The position numbers were made by a program, and so were the translations under genes. A stretch of DNA of 64,000 nucleotides. Origin: Pythium myriotylum (lineage: Eukaryota > Oomycota > Peronosporomycetes > Pythiales > Pythiaceae). The stretch lies in NCBI GenBank assembly GCA_023091665.1, contig JALJCQ010000008.1:868001-932000 (forward strand). The letters run 5' to 3'. Shown here piece by piece: positions 1-10,084 of this stretch. Each line of letters starts with the position of its first letter. Within the stretch, counting starts at the first letter, position 1. Under the pieces are notes generated by a model. It was given only the letters and a program-made list of their open reading frames with translations. It had not been told where the DNA came from and did no database searches.

Positions 1-818
1 TTCGCTGGGTCGCTCACGTTCGTCTCAAACGTCCATACAAACGAGTTCTCAAACGTCTTGTGGTCCTCGATAGCTGCCGCACTATCATCAGCAGAACTTA
101 CTCGGATGTGCTCGACGACGTCATACGCGACCTCTAAACGCAGCCACTCATCCTCGTGGTACCCGAGCTTCTTCGCTTGACTCTCGGGGATGTGTTGCAT
201 GTGATAGTCCACAGCCTTCAGTCCGACGTGGTTGATATCCAACTGCTCCAGCACGAGTTTGGTCTTACGCGGTTCGGCATGGACGGCGAATTGCTGTGCC
301 AGACGCAATGGCTTGCGTTTGAGAGTGGTCAACACCGAGGCATTCGACGTAATCTCCTCCAAAAAATCTGTGTGCACGTCGGGATACAAGACATTGTCGG
401 CATAGAGCTGATCGTAGACCGTCCGCATGGCATGGGTTGCCCCAGTCATGAACTCGAACAGGTCCACGGTCGTAGCGCGTGGCATGCACGTGAGAACGAA
501 CATCCTGCTGCGCGCCTCATCCGAAGTATTGCGCGCGAAGACTCCCTGCTCATAGTAGTCTATGAACTCCGACCAGCGACTGCATACGCGCGAGGCAACG
601 CCCCAGCCACGGTTGAGCATGTACGGATACCCGAAAGCTCGCCAGTGGGAAAGCCCTTCTGGTGCACCTCGCGACGGCTCGGGCAAGCCGTTTTCTGAGG
701 AAAAAAGTCGTCGCGATGCCCAACGAGATCGTTCAAATGTCGAGGTCGAGCACTTTGCTGTTCGAGTGGTCAGGGCTGCGCGTGGAGCGAGCGAACGAAG
801 AGCTCTCATGACCGCCAT
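1..818 (-). CDS. Mitochondrial protein, possibly Tim44/mL45 (NTF2-like) fold; 3' end outside window
   Basis: One uninterrupted frame runs on the minus strand from an ATG at 818 to the window edge (272 codons, no stop). An in-frame stop lies just upstream, and the ATG at 818 is the first after it; a second ATG (809) is three codons later. The first about 40 residues are rich in Arg, Ser and Ala and almost free of acids, as in a mitochondrial presequence. Then come a Trp/Tyr-rich stretch, a helix around DLFEFMTGATHAM and, near the break, a strand-like WTFETNV. Together these resemble Tim44/mL45-type domains, which act at the inner membrane in import or as mitoribosome components; that fold call is an inference from pattern only. 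A GTAAGT inside the frame is read through. Being a real gene is fairly sure; the function is not. Confidence 0.55.
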   Translation of the reverse strand, partial: MAVMRALRSLAPRAALTTRTAKCSTSTFERSRWASRRLFSSENGLPEPSRGAPEGLSHWRAFGYPYMLNRGWGVASRVCSRWSEFIDYYEQGVFARNTSDEARSRMFVLTCMPRATTVDLFEFMTGATHAMRTVYDQLYADNVLYPDVHTDFLEEITSNASVLTTLKRKPLRLAQQFAVHAEPRKTKLVLEQLDINHVGLKAVDYHMQHIPESQAKKLGYHEDEWLRLEVAYDVVEHIRVSSADDSAAAIEDHKTFENSFVWTFETNVSDPA

Positions 819-1296
819 ACACTTGCGCTTCCGACGTGAGGCCACTACGGTTAACGTTTCTAGATGGTTTACCTAGAGAGTCCCTACTGTACCACAACGA
901 AACTAGACTCACACCAGTTCGCTGATGCCGCCGTTCGTTCCAGTCCAGCAGGACAAGCTTCCTAATCGACTTGATTATGGCTTTTTACGTGACAAAACGT
1001 GCAACGAATCAGCTCTTGAGGGCAGTAAACAAGCAGCCGACTCAGGGAAGATGTGGCTTCGAAATGAGGCCTGTACTCACGTTATGGCGGTAGATTCTGA
1101 TTATGCACGAAAAAAACCACAATCAGTGCGACAGTGGTTGTTTGAGTCTCTATGATTGGCTAGAAATCCGATCATCGGTGTCGAAATCGGCCACCCCAGC
1201 CGGTTGGAGTCAGCATCCCCTGCGAAAAATTGGCAGCTCCTCCCGTCTCGAAACGATCAAGACACGAGCTCCGGAGCGCACTTTTCTTCGTCCGAT
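819..1296. other. Divergent intergenic region
   Basis: Upstream space shared by the mitochondrial gene on the left and the lipid kinase on the right. Short open frames occur (for example from 925 and from 1156) but show no family resemblance. I see a loose start-site-like GCGCACTTTTCTTC just before the kinase ATG and nothing else recognisable. Confidence 0.5.
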
Positions 1297-3544
1297 ATGG
1301 GCAGCAAGGACGCAGAAGACGGCGGCGCCGTCGTGGCTAACGGAACGGGCGCCTCCGCCGCTTCCCAACGCGCTGTTTACCAGCATCAAACGAGCTCGGA
1401 GAGCGTCGGCACGCCTCCGGAACCAAATGGCCGCGTGCTCCACCACGTGTGGACGCTCGGTACGCCTCCGTCGACGAGCGCGAGCGGCGCGATCGCCCAC
1501 GACCATATCCAGTTTGCAATGATGGAAGATCCGTCACCGAAAATGGGTCCCGCAGTCGGTGGCGGCCGCGGCTTCGTGCCCGTCACCGCCGGTGCGAGCA
1601 GCGACGACCAAGAGTACTACCTTCAAGCCATCTCGCCGTCCTCGGCGCCGGGGGGCAGCACCAACCGCCGCGGAAGCCACGATGGCGGCGAGTCGTTCAT
1701 GCGCCGCTTTTCCCACACGGACGACCGCCGCTATGCCGCATCGTCGCCTGGTGGACGTCTGAGTCGGCTCAACAACAATAGTCTTACCTTTGTGAGCACG
1801 CGGAACGTGAACCGCGACACGGCCCACGAGCTCGCGCGCCAGGCATTGGCGCACCGCAAGGTCTCGGTCGCCGACGTCACGTTCGACAACCCTCGAGAAA
1901 GCAACCTGCGTGAAAGCGTCCGCCGCGTGCATGTAGGTGTCGAGTTTTGGATCATAGTGCTGGCCCCTTTAAAACTCATATGGTCGTCTGAAACTTTCCG
2001 TATAGGCATACTCCCGCCGCGAAGCCCCTCTGGACTATGAGATCACGACAGGAGTCAAGTTCAAGGGTCGACCGTGCCAGCTCACGATGGACCGCGAAGT
2101 ACTCGAGTGGAAGCGCAGTGAGACGCGCGTCGTGGGCCGCATCGACACGGACGATATCGTAGCTGCCCACCTGCTTTCCACGGGTAAGCGCACCAAAGAC
2201 CCGAACAAGCCGGCCGAGTACACACTACTTGCCTTTCGTATCCACTACTTCGTCAAGGGGAGCAAGCGCAACCTCGAGAAGGCGCTCAAGCGAAAGCACA
2301 AGTATGTGGACTTTCTATGTGAGACCGGAGACATCGCCGAGCGATGGGTGCACACGATTCAAGAACTTGTGCGCTGGCAAGCGCGTGCTCCCCCGATCGC
2401 CGAGAAACGCAAGATCAAGATCGTAGTGAACCCGCACTCGGGTCGGCGCCGTGCAGTTCGCATCTGGAATGAGCAGGTGAAGCATTTCTTTGAGTGGGGC
2501 AACTTCGAGTGTGTCGTGGAGGAGACGTCCTACAGTGGCCATGCAATTGACATGGGCCGCAAGTTCTCGGCAGATGACGGGTTTGAGGCCATGGTCTTCA
2601 TTGGTGGCGATGGCACGCTGTGTGAGTTCATGAACGGTCTGCTCTCTCGCCCTGAGCACGAGTGGCGCGAGATTGTTGCCACAACACCGCTCTCACTTAT
2701 CTCGGCTGGAACCCAGAACGCCTTCGGTATTGGTGTCGGTATTCCTACCGTCGAGGCCGCTGTGTATTGCATCATCAAGCGCAAGATGCGTCCGCTCGAC
2801 GTCATCACGGCCTCGGCCGATAACGAGCCGGGCAAAGTGCATTACAGCTACTGTGGTGTGGGCTGGGGCATTGCAGGTGACATTGCAGCCGAGTCGGAAC
2901 GTTACCGGTGGATGGGAACGTTGCGCTATGCGTTCCTGAAGATCAAGCGCTCGGCAATTATGCGCAAGCGCCATACCGGGCGTATTCGCTACGTACCCAC
3001 GAATCCGCAGCCCGCTCTACGGAAATACTTCGACATTCGTGACGAAGGTGCACTGGACCAGTTCGAGATGGAAGAAGGCAACGTGTACGACTCGTTCCTC
3101 GAACGCGAGGGGTCGACGTCATTCACGCAGGCCAACCCGCGCAAGTCATGGGGCGGCTTCGGCGGCGCCATCCGAAGCCCGGCTAGCCACAAGCGGTTCC
3201 CAGACCCCGTCTGGGTCGAAGAGAAGGGTGAGTACATGGTCGTTGGCGCAGTGAACACCGCACCGGATGGTGCGTTCGCGCACCCTTCGGACGGCAACTT
3301 GGACTTGATCATCTCTCGCAAGGGTAACTTGATTTCGATGCTTCGCCTCGGCCTTTTATACCTGGTCGGCCGGGAGCTCCAGAGTCCACTCATCACTTAC
3401 AAGAAAGTCAAGGCGCTCGTGATTGAGCAGGATCCCGACCAGGCTGCCAACTGTATGAACATCGACGGAGAAGTGCTTCCCGGGCCTGGTCCGTGGCGTA
3501 TGGAGATCGTCCCGAGTCTCTTCAAGGCGCTCTCAGAGAAGTAA
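1297..3544 (+). CDS. Sphingosine/ceramide kinase-like lipid kinase (DAGK catalytic domain)
   Basis: Two exons, 1297-1932 and 2006-3544, with a 73-bp GTAGGT..TATAG intron; the product is 724 residues. Residues 1-210 are Ser/Gly-rich and low in complexity. About 215-340 could form a PH-like module. The catalytic DAGK fold starts near KIKIVVNPHSGRR (about 348), followed by the nucleotide-binding GGDGT (about 412). The stretch GWGIAGDIAAESERYR matches the sphingosine-kinase signature better than diacylglycerol kinases, and SDGNLDL near the C-terminus is also typical. It would phosphorylate a sphingoid base or ceramide with ATP in signalling at membranes. Start choice: ATG 1297 (MGSKDAEDGG); an in-frame ATG at 1156 would add 47 uncharacteristic residues. 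Substrate is inferred; the kinase family is well supported. Confidence 0.85.
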
Positions 3545-4264
3545 ACGTGGTAGTAAACCACAGCGGTGCGGTAGGATGAGCGCGCGAGATTGTATACTTT
3601 ATGTGTGTGAACATGATTTCCCAAAATGCCTCCTCACATCCCACTAATCAGCCCTCACGGTGCGACATGGTCGCCTTGAGATGCTTCCTTGAATCTTGAT
3701 GTCCTTGTTGGTGTGTGTGTTCACGGAGTTGACGCTATCATGCCACGTAGTTCGGTGGCGCCGGTGAATACGTCATGGCGTTTCCGTTTCCGCCTCCAGT
3801 AGAGGTAGCCGCCCATGCGACACATCCGATCCTCGTCCGCTTGCCTTAGTCGGTTCCTTCGAGATGGGAAGTCCCCTCCCTGAGTTGTGCAGCAATATGC
3901 ACTTCAACTTCAAGATGGGGCGCGAGTGTCACCCGGACCTCCAAACTGGACACTCGGAGTGTCTGGCGTCGGTGCATGTACCGGTTGCTCGTCAGCTGCA
4001 AGTGAACAGAAGAGACTTCGACTGGAGGAAGGGCACTCAATGTTTCCATTTTCCTCCACCAAAGGCCGGACCTCACCCGTAACGGACGGCTGCAGCCATC
4101 GTCTCCCGTCCACACCACGCCACCCGATTGGGCGTTTATGCATGAACGACGGCCTGCTTCTCATATCCACCGTTTCCTGTCGTGCATTGCCCACTCGAGC
4201 GTCTTCTCTGACCCCTCCATTCTCAAATCGGCACCGTGCTTCGCAACTCGCACCCTCAACGCCA
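3545..4264. other. Intergenic region before the Old Yellow Enzyme gene
   Basis: Holds the 3' flank of the lipid kinase and the promoter of the next gene. The Old Yellow Enzyme frame stays open upstream to 3887, but that extension has no protein-like features apart from the possible presequence discussed with that gene. Confidence 0.45.
4217..4228 (+). promoter_or_regulatory. INR-like transcription start element
   Basis: CCATTCTCAAAT closely resembles the core of the oomycete INR/FPR element (TCATTYYNCAWTTT) and sits 37 bp before the ATG at 4265, the spacing usual for short oomycete leaders. It argues for the 4265 start. Confidence 0.4.
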
Positions 4265-5392
4265 ATGGCCTCTTCAACCGCCAACTACAAGCTCTTCACG
4301 CCGTACAAGTTGGCCAATGGCCTCGAGCTCAAGAACCGCATCGTGATGGCACCGCTGACTCGCGCACGCGCGGATCCGGTGACCGGTGCGCCCTCCGAGA
4401 TCCACGAGATCTACTATGAGCAACGTGCGAGCGCGGGTCTCATCATCACCGAGGCCACGAGCATCAGTCCAGCGGCCCACGGCTGGTACAGCGCCCCACA
4501 AATGCACACGGAGCAGCAAATGGAGGCATGGAAGAAGGTCGTGGACCGCGTCCATGCCAAGGGCGGCAAGATCTTCCAGCAGCTATGGCACATCGGTCGC
4601 CAGGGACTCGCGATCCTGAGCCCAAACAACGAGGTCGTCTCGGCCTCCGCCATCGGGCTTCCCGGAGGCAGTCTTCGTGATGCACAGGGCAACCACCACC
4701 CGTACTCGGTGCCTCGGGCACTGGAGACGGACGAAGTCGCTGGTGTGATTGAAGAGTTCCGCAAGGCCGCGGCGTTGGCCAAGCGCGCGGGCTTCGACGG
4801 CATCGAGATCCACAGCGCGAACGGATACCTTGTGGACCAGTTTCTGCAGTCCGTGAGCAACAAGCGCACGGACAAGTACGGCGGCTCGGTCGAGAACCGT
4901 GCGCGGTTCTTGCTCGAGCTGCTGGACGCGCTCACGCTCGAGTTCCCATCGGACCGCATCGCCTTCCGCCTCTCGCCCAACGGCGCCTTCGGCGGCATGG
5001 GCAGCCCGGACAACTACGAACAGTTCACGTACGTCATGCAGCAGCTGAGCAAACGCAACATTGCCTACGTGTCGCTACTCGACGGCGTGGGCTTTGGCTT
5101 CCACGACAAGGGCCGTCTGCTCACGGCCTTCGACGCCAAGACCCATTTCAAGGGCACGGTCATCGTGAATGGAGACTACACGCGCGACCTGGGCGAAGGC
5201 GTGGTCCGCAGTGGCTCGGCTGATCTTGTGTCCTATGGCCGCCCGTACATCTCCAACCCGGACCTCGTCGAGCGCTTCCAGAACGACTGGCCGCTCAACC
5301 CAATCGCCGGCTACGAGACTTGGTGGGACCCGACGTGGGGGGCCAAGGGGCTCATCACGTTCCCGGCCTACGAAGCGAAGACAGTCAACTAG
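4265..5392 (+). CDS. Old Yellow Enzyme / NADH:flavin oxidoreductase
   Basis: Single exon, 375 residues, the normal length for the OYE/12-oxophytodienoate reductase family. These FMN enzymes use NAD(P)H to reduce activated C=C bonds of enones, including oxylipins. Visible motifs are the N-terminal LKNRIVMAPLTRARA, WHIGRQG, the substrate-binding HSANGYL (His and Asn, about residue 181), the DKYGGSVENRARF block with the catalytic Tyr (about 205), and the phosphate-binding DLVSYGRPYISNPDLV near the C-terminus. Start: ATG 4265 lies just after an INR-like element. An in-frame ATG at 4142 would add 41 basic, Ser-rich residues that could act as an organelle presequence. The family call is secure; physiological substrate unknown. 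Confidence 0.93.
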   Translation: MASSTANYKLFTPYKLANGLELKNRIVMAPLTRARADPVTGAPSEIHEIYYEQRASAGLIITEATSISPAAHGWYSAPQMHTEQQMEAWKKVVDRVHAKGGKIFQQLWHIGRQGLAILSPNNEVVSASAIGLPGGSLRDAQGNHHPYSVPRALETDEVAGVIEEFRKAAALAKRAGFDGIEIHSANGYLVDQFLQSVSNKRTDKYGGSVENRARFLLELLDALTLEFPSDRIAFRLSPNGAFGGMGSPDNYEQFTYVMQQLSKRNIAYVSLLDGVGFGFHDKGRLLTAFDAKTHFKGTVIVNGDYTRDLGEGVVRSGSADLVSYGRPYISNPDLVERFQNDWPLNPIAGYETWWDPTWGAKGLITFPAYEAKTVN

Positions 5393-5608
5393 TAGAGAGG
5401 CCGTGGCTACTGGCGTGCATGGCATAAGAGAATACATCGCTCTGACGTTCGCGAGGCCGCGTTGGCGGTGAGAGTCATCGTGAGTTTATTCGGAATGAGA
5501 GCATGCACCAAAACTGCTGCGCCTGTCGGCCGCGACTCGCTCGTGTCCGCGAGTGGCGGGCGCTCCTTGTGTCCATACAAGAAAACAAAATATAGAATCG
5601 CCGCGTGT

Positions 5609-5974
5609 CTACTCGTCGTCGTCCTGGTCGCCCGTGAACGAGCTCGAGTACTTGACGATGGCGCGGCCGATGGCGCCGATCCACTCGTCCTTGAGCTTCT
5701 CGCTGTCGGCGTACATGTAGTACGTGCTGTCTGGCGTGGCGACCTCGAAGCAGAAGCGCTTGTTGGTCTTGTCCTCGGCCGACTTGACCGTGAGGCAGTC
5801 GGCGAGGTCGATGAGTCCGTGCGCGGGCTCGTTCGGCGCGCGGCAGAAGTAGAGCTTGTTGCCCTTGAGCACGAAGTACCGTCGCCGCCACTCCTTGAGC
5901 CAGACGCTGCGCTTCGTGAGCTCGCCCTCGTAGTCCGCGTTCGACAGGTCCACGCCCGAGTAGTCGCCCTCCAT
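5609..5974 (-). CDS. Small PH-domain protein
   Basis: A 121-residue protein that is little more than one pleckstrin homology domain. It shows the classic order: EGELTKRS, then WLKEWRRRYFVLKGNKLYF (strands 1-3 with the basic phosphoinositide-binding loop), LIDLADCLTV, RFCFEVATP, and the C-terminal helix DEWIGAIGRAI carrying the invariant Trp. It probably binds membrane phosphoinositides as an adaptor. Start: ATG 5974 (MEGDYSG); the frame stays open to 6043, but that extension is only basic low-complexity sequence. It converges with the OYE gene. An acidic tail (DQDDDE) ends the protein. Confidence 0.88.
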   Translation of the reverse strand: MEGDYSGVDLSNADYEGELTKRSVWLKEWRRRYFVLKGNKLYFCRAPNEPAHGLIDLADCLTVKSAEDKTNKRFCFEVATPDSTYYMYADSEKLKDEWIGAIGRAIVKYSSSFTGDQDDDE

Positions 5975-6219
5975 CTCGGCCGCTCTTCTTCCTCTTCTCG
6001 CTTCTTTTTTGCGGACATGGCGCGAGAATTTCGCGTGGGCCACATCTCCCCTGCGACATATTTAGTGTACGATACGTAACATAGGGAGTGTATCCATCTC
6101 AGCACAACACAGTACTTCAACCTCCACATGCATGAAAAAAGTATCAACAGGGCAACCAGATTTCTTTAGAATGGATATCGTCGCGAGTGCCGCAGACTCG
6201 CTACTCATCGACCAGCTAC

Positions 6220-6768
6220 TTACAGCGACAGCATCGCGACCGAGCAGGCCACGGTGACCGCCGCGCCGATGGCCGCTGAGATGCCGGCCGACGTGGTCGT
6301 GCTCGGCGAGGCCGTCGTGGTCGAGGGCGTGGACGTGGTCGGCGCAGACGTCGGGGCCGTCGTCGTGGAGCTGTTCGAGGAGCCAGAGCTCGTGCTTGTC
6401 GGCGTTGGAGTCGTGATCTCCGTCGTGCCGTTCGAGGATCCGCTACTGCCCGAGCACTCACCCACGATGGTGCTGAAGAGCGTGTTCACTTGCACTTCCG
6501 AGCCACTAATGTTGAGCGTACAGGTCGGGAAAGTGACGTTTCGGGCACCAGTGATGAGTGCTTGGCAGTCCGCACAGATCGCCTTGGTCTGGGCAGCAGT
6601 TGGGTACGCGGTCGGTGGGAGAATCTGGTACCCAGTCGCCGTCTGGCAAGCGGTGGCGTCCGAGATCAGGCCCCCGAGCGACGTAGCGAGCTGTGTGAGC
6701 ACGCAGGTCTCAGCCGAGACCGAGGAGCCAGCGACAGCGAGGGCGACAGCGGTGGAGAAGAACTTCAT
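6220..6768 (-). CDS. Elicitin-like protein, GPI-anchored type (first of three)
   Basis: 182 residues. Residues 1-19 are a signal peptide starting MKFF and ending at SVSAE. An elicitin domain follows with exactly six cysteines in the family order (ETC, ACQ, AIC, ADC, PTC, GEC), expected to form three disulfides. Elicitins bind and shuttle sterols and are surface or secreted proteins of Phytophthora and Pythium; many trigger plant defence. After the domain is a Ser/Thr/Pro-rich linker (about 70 residues, likely O-glycosylated) and a hydrophobic tail ISAAIGAAVTVACSVAML, typical of a GPI-attachment signal. An INR-like element lies 37-52 bp upstream. The tail closely resembles that of the next elicitin gene, so the two are probably duplicates. 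Confidence 0.92.
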   Translation of the reverse strand: MKFFSTAVALAVAGSSVSAETCVLTQLATSLGGLISDATACQTATGYQILPPTAYPTAAQTKAICADCQALITGARNVTFPTCTLNISGSEVQVNTLFSTIVGECSGSSGSSNGTTEITTPTPTSTSSGSSNSSTTTAPTSAPTTSTPSTTTASPSTTTSAGISAAIGAAVTVACSVAMLSL

Positions 6769-8369
6769 CGTGCAAGTGGGGGGGTCGCTTGTTTGCTGCG
6801 GGGAGGATTGGGGAGTGAGTCCTCTCCGGCACCCACAGTTCTTTGGGCGTTGGTCGCGGGCGTGTGACTTGTTAGATGAGAAAAGCACAAGGTTCGCCCC
6901 CACAGTCGGAGATCCCAGGGGGCTGATCTCGATAGGATCCCCGTTCGTACAAACCTCGAGCGAAAGGAGCGCCATGTCGCAGAGAGAGCATTTGGAGTGG
7001 ACAGGATTCACTACGTATCCTGTTTCAGTATGTGGTGGTGATCACCATGTTTGCACTCCAGCATGTTGAAGTCCTTGTGAGTAGTCATTTTCGTGGATTC
7101 CTGTCGCATGGGAATCAGCTGCAAGCGCATACCGTTGGACAGCATGAGTCTACGAAACTAATCTGAGCACTGTGTCCACGCCGGGTTCAATAGAGGACTC
7201 GCATTTTCCCTCGTTTTCAGTTGTCTTCGCCAACACTTCGATGTCAAAATGTGCAGGTTTGATCGAAAGGAGGAGCAATCCATGGGAGCGACTGAGCAAC
7301 TGCAGTGCGGAGCACGATGGCAGTCATCACCCAACAAACAGTTGTGAGGGTGATTGGCCAAATCGAGAACTGGAGCGATGAGGCTTCGCTGCGTTCCATA
7401 CTGCACGGTAATCCGCTTCATCGGCAAGATCCTTCTTTATCCAAAGAAGATCCACGACGGTAGCGATGGTGATCGATTTACCTGGAGCTTAAGGAATTGT
7501 CGCTGCGGCAAATGAGGAAACACCAGTACGACACACAACCGAGAATTCTCTTCCTTTCATCTCCTCCCCACCATCAATCGCACAAGCTGCTCTAGAACTT
7601 GGGCCTCCATCGGCTAATAGCACGTTTTGCGCATGGTTACCATCGGAACATGAATCGAGCACATTTGATGATAGCGATGGGCAAAGCGTCCGACCAAGTT
7701 TACGGACAATCCCCGCGGAGATGGAGTTGGGGGGAATGATCAATTTCGCGAGCGGCATGTCAAGAATGGTTTGAAGTCCGCGTGGTTCCCCTTAATTCCC
7801 AGGGACGATGGTGCTGCCCTGGTTTGAGCATCACAATTAAGATTGGAGTGTCGTGGTCTCAGGGCGTGGCAGAGGGAGATATCTATATGGGCCGTGATGC
7901 CAGGTCTATGCGTGAAAGTAATAGGTCGGACCGGCCTTCACGCACATATCGCGAGTCCTACATGCTCGAGTGAGCTCGCTTCTTGTGGTTGCTCCACTAC
8001 TATGAACACTATGCAGTTAGACTGCTGTCGGGCAACTTCGGATGCGCTGGTGCGATTGGGACACCGAGCGCATCGACATTGCGTATCAGTCACACGCGCT
8101 GTGCGGTTTGTGTCCAAAACTTGATGTGAGTCGCACAGGCTTCTAATTATTACTAGTATCTGTGTGACTCTCAGTTGCAGCACGAAACGTGGATCGAGAC
8201 ACCGACTTGGCTAATCAGCACCTCTTGCTGCGACAAGGCAAGTCTCGGGAAGGCGATTGCTCGGATGGCAGTGAGTGTGTCAAAAATGGTCGTATTGAGA
8301 ATATCTAAACAAGGAGCGATGGGCCAGTCGCACATGGCTACATCACGGATATTACTAAGAGAGCACCTC
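6769..8369. other. Long intergenic region between elicitin-like genes 1 and 2
   Basis: About 1.6 kb. The left edge is the promoter of elicitin-like gene 1. The remainder has lower GC and only short open frames on both strands without signal peptides, cysteine patterns or recognisable domains. No tRNA-like or repeat structure was evident by eye. Confidence 0.45.
6805..6820 (-). promoter_or_regulatory. INR/FPR-like element of elicitin-like gene 1
   Basis: On the minus strand ACTCACTCCCCAATCC matches the oomycete consensus GCTCATTYYNCAWTTT at 12 of 16 positions by my count, 37-52 bp before the ATG. Confidence 0.45.
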
Positions 8370-8963
8370 TTACAGCACGAAGGCGGCAATCGAGCAAGCG
8401 ACGGCGACGGCGGCGCCGATCGTGGCCGAGACACCGGCGCTCTTCGGGGCAGCCGTGGTCGGGGCCGGAGTGGTCGTGGCCGGGGCCTTGGTGATGGTGG
8501 CGCTGGCGCCGCTGCCGCTCGAGGTCGAGCCCGACTTGGCCGGAGCGACGGTCGTGGCGACGGGGGCGGCAGTCGTGGCAGCAGGGGCCGCGGTCGTGGC
8601 GTTCGGCGCAGCCGACGGCGAGGTCGAGTTGGAGCCGCTCGACGAGCCGCACTTGCCAACGATCTCGTTGAAGAGCGAGTCGATGCTGACGTCCTTGCCG
8701 TCGACCTTGAGCGTGCACGTCGGGAAGGTCACGGTCTTGGCGGTCGAGATGAGATCCGTGCACTTGGAGCAAATGGCCTCAAGCTGCTTGGCGTTCGGCA
8801 TGGTCGTCGGCAGGATGATCGTGTAGTCGGCGATGGCCTGGCAGTCGGCGGCAGGGCCAGCGAGCGGAAGGAGCTGGCTCGTGAGCTGCGCGACGACGCA
8901 CTGCTCGGCCGAGACGGTCGTGGTGGCGATGGCGGTGGCAGCGGCGGCGACGAAGAACTTCAT
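8370..8963 (-). CDS. Elicitin-like protein, GPI-anchored type (second of three)
   Basis: 197 residues: signal peptide (MKFF start, cleavage near SAEQ), a six-cysteine elicitin domain (EQC, ADC, AIC, SKC, PTC, GKC), an Ala/Thr/Pro-rich linker with repeated ATTAAPVATT-like units that looks heavily O-glycosylated, and a GPI-type tail VSATIGAAVAVACSIAAFVL. The tail is nearly the same as in elicitin-like gene 1 while the elicitin domains have diverged more, which suggests an older tandem duplication with a constrained anchor signal. The likely role is as for its neighbours: extracellular sterol/lipid binding at the cell surface. A start-site element lies 26-41 bp upstream of the ATG. It is a confident gene; whether it elicits plant defence cannot be judged. 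Confidence 0.93.
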   Translation of the reverse strand: MKFFVAAAATAIATTTVSAEQCVVAQLTSQLLPLAGPAADCQAIADYTIILPTTMPNAKQLEAICSKCTDLISTAKTVTFPTCTLKVDGKDVSIDSLFNEIVGKCGSSSGSNSTSPSAAPNATTAAPAATTAAPVATTVAPAKSGSTSSGSGASATITKAPATTTPAPTTAAPKSAGVSATIGAAVAVACSIAAFVL

Positions 8964-10084
8964 GGTGGTGGCTTGGTCCTGAGGAGTCGGAAAGGAGAAT
9001 GATCGGGGCCGTCGACGGTGACGGCGCCGAGGCGAGGCGCGAGGGCCTCCAGCGAGAGGAGGAAGCTCCTCTCCACCGCCCGTGATTCCACAGGCGAATG
9101 GATCGCGTGAGGCGTGGCGTCACGTGATCTCACTGCCCGCGCGCTTGCATCCACCAGGCCTTTCTTTGAATGTGCCATTCGTGTTAAGTAAGTATATGAG
9201 GAGGTCACCAATAGTGGATATTGCTAGAGCTACTTAGTTAGAGACCATGTGGCCATCCAAGATCCCTCCAAGACTCAGACACTCGGACAGCTCCTGGAAC
9301 TGGTCTCTGCATGTTCGATCTGATGGGAAATCATCCAAGAAGTCAGAGAAAACATCCTAGGTCGGTAGATTTGACAGACGAAGCCGCTTGCGTGAGACCT
9401 CCGCGCTCGCACAGTACTCAGCCCCAACTTTCGACGGACACAGCGGGCGTGGCTCCTTTGGACTTGGGTTCAGCACCTGTCAACGTGGACGTCGCGGTCG
9501 CCGAGTCTCGTGTCGTCTCTCGACTCCATCACTTTCGCCGTCGCAGCTCTCTAGTTGATCGCTTGAGTAGGTCCGACGTGGTCGTGGGTGCCGCATAAGG
9601 CTCTGGATGATCTTCCTCGTTCGCTCGCGATCGAGTTCATGGGCAAAAGTCGGCACTGGTGTGTGGCTCGGGTTTCCTGTCTTCAGGATGAAAGAACACA
9701 GGTTCTATCAATCGTGTACTGAAATAGAACCTTTTGAACTGGCTATGCTCTGGCTTGCAGAATCAGTTCATTCTGAATAGGGAAAGGGTTCCTACTGGTG
9801 TCGTAAACAGCTTGATCACAGTTGAGAGAGGTGACCAATATTCTATTTTCCTCATAATCTTTTTATTGATGAATCGTTTGGTACTGAATATAATTTCACA
9901 GAGGTATCAATCACCAAATGATGCATGAATAGTCCACATGTCGCAGAGCGGCGCTGGTCTCACCATTCGCCCCGTCGCTTGCACCACAGCCGTTGGATCG
10001 AAGCAATCACGTCGAGATGGAAATGGGAGGTCAGAATGTCCGAGTTCGATGATAAATACACGCAAACACTGGCTTCCTAGCGAT
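8964..10084. other. Intergenic region between elicitin-like genes 2 and 3, with an AT-rich segment
   Basis: About 1.1 kb without a supportable gene. Roughly 9715-9930 is strikingly AT-rich compared with the rest of the window. A 95-codon frame at 9311-9598 (+) is unconvincing: no domain, no secretion signal. Confidence 0.45.
8989..9004 (-). promoter_or_regulatory. INR/FPR-like element of elicitin-like gene 2
   Basis: On the minus strand GATCATTCTCCTTTCC matches GCTCATTYYNCAWTTT at 12 of 16 positions by my count, 26-41 bp before the ATG at 8963. Confidence 0.5.

Noticed and set aside
97..117. GTAAGT..TAG as a 20-bp intron in the mitochondrial gene
   Set aside because: Far shorter than any intron here and the frame reads through.
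6254..9002. Long plus-strand frames over elicitin-like genes 1 and 2
   Set aside because: Antisense shadows of Ser/Thr/Ala-rich linkers; no start context or domains.
9311..9598. 95-codon plus-strand frame between elicitin-like genes
   Set aside because: No signal peptide, cysteine pattern or domain, and no neighbour support.
9202..9840. Similar 12-mers AGGTCACCAATA and AGGTGACCAATA
   Set aside because: Only two copies, 11 of 12 matching and no flanking similarity; likely chance.
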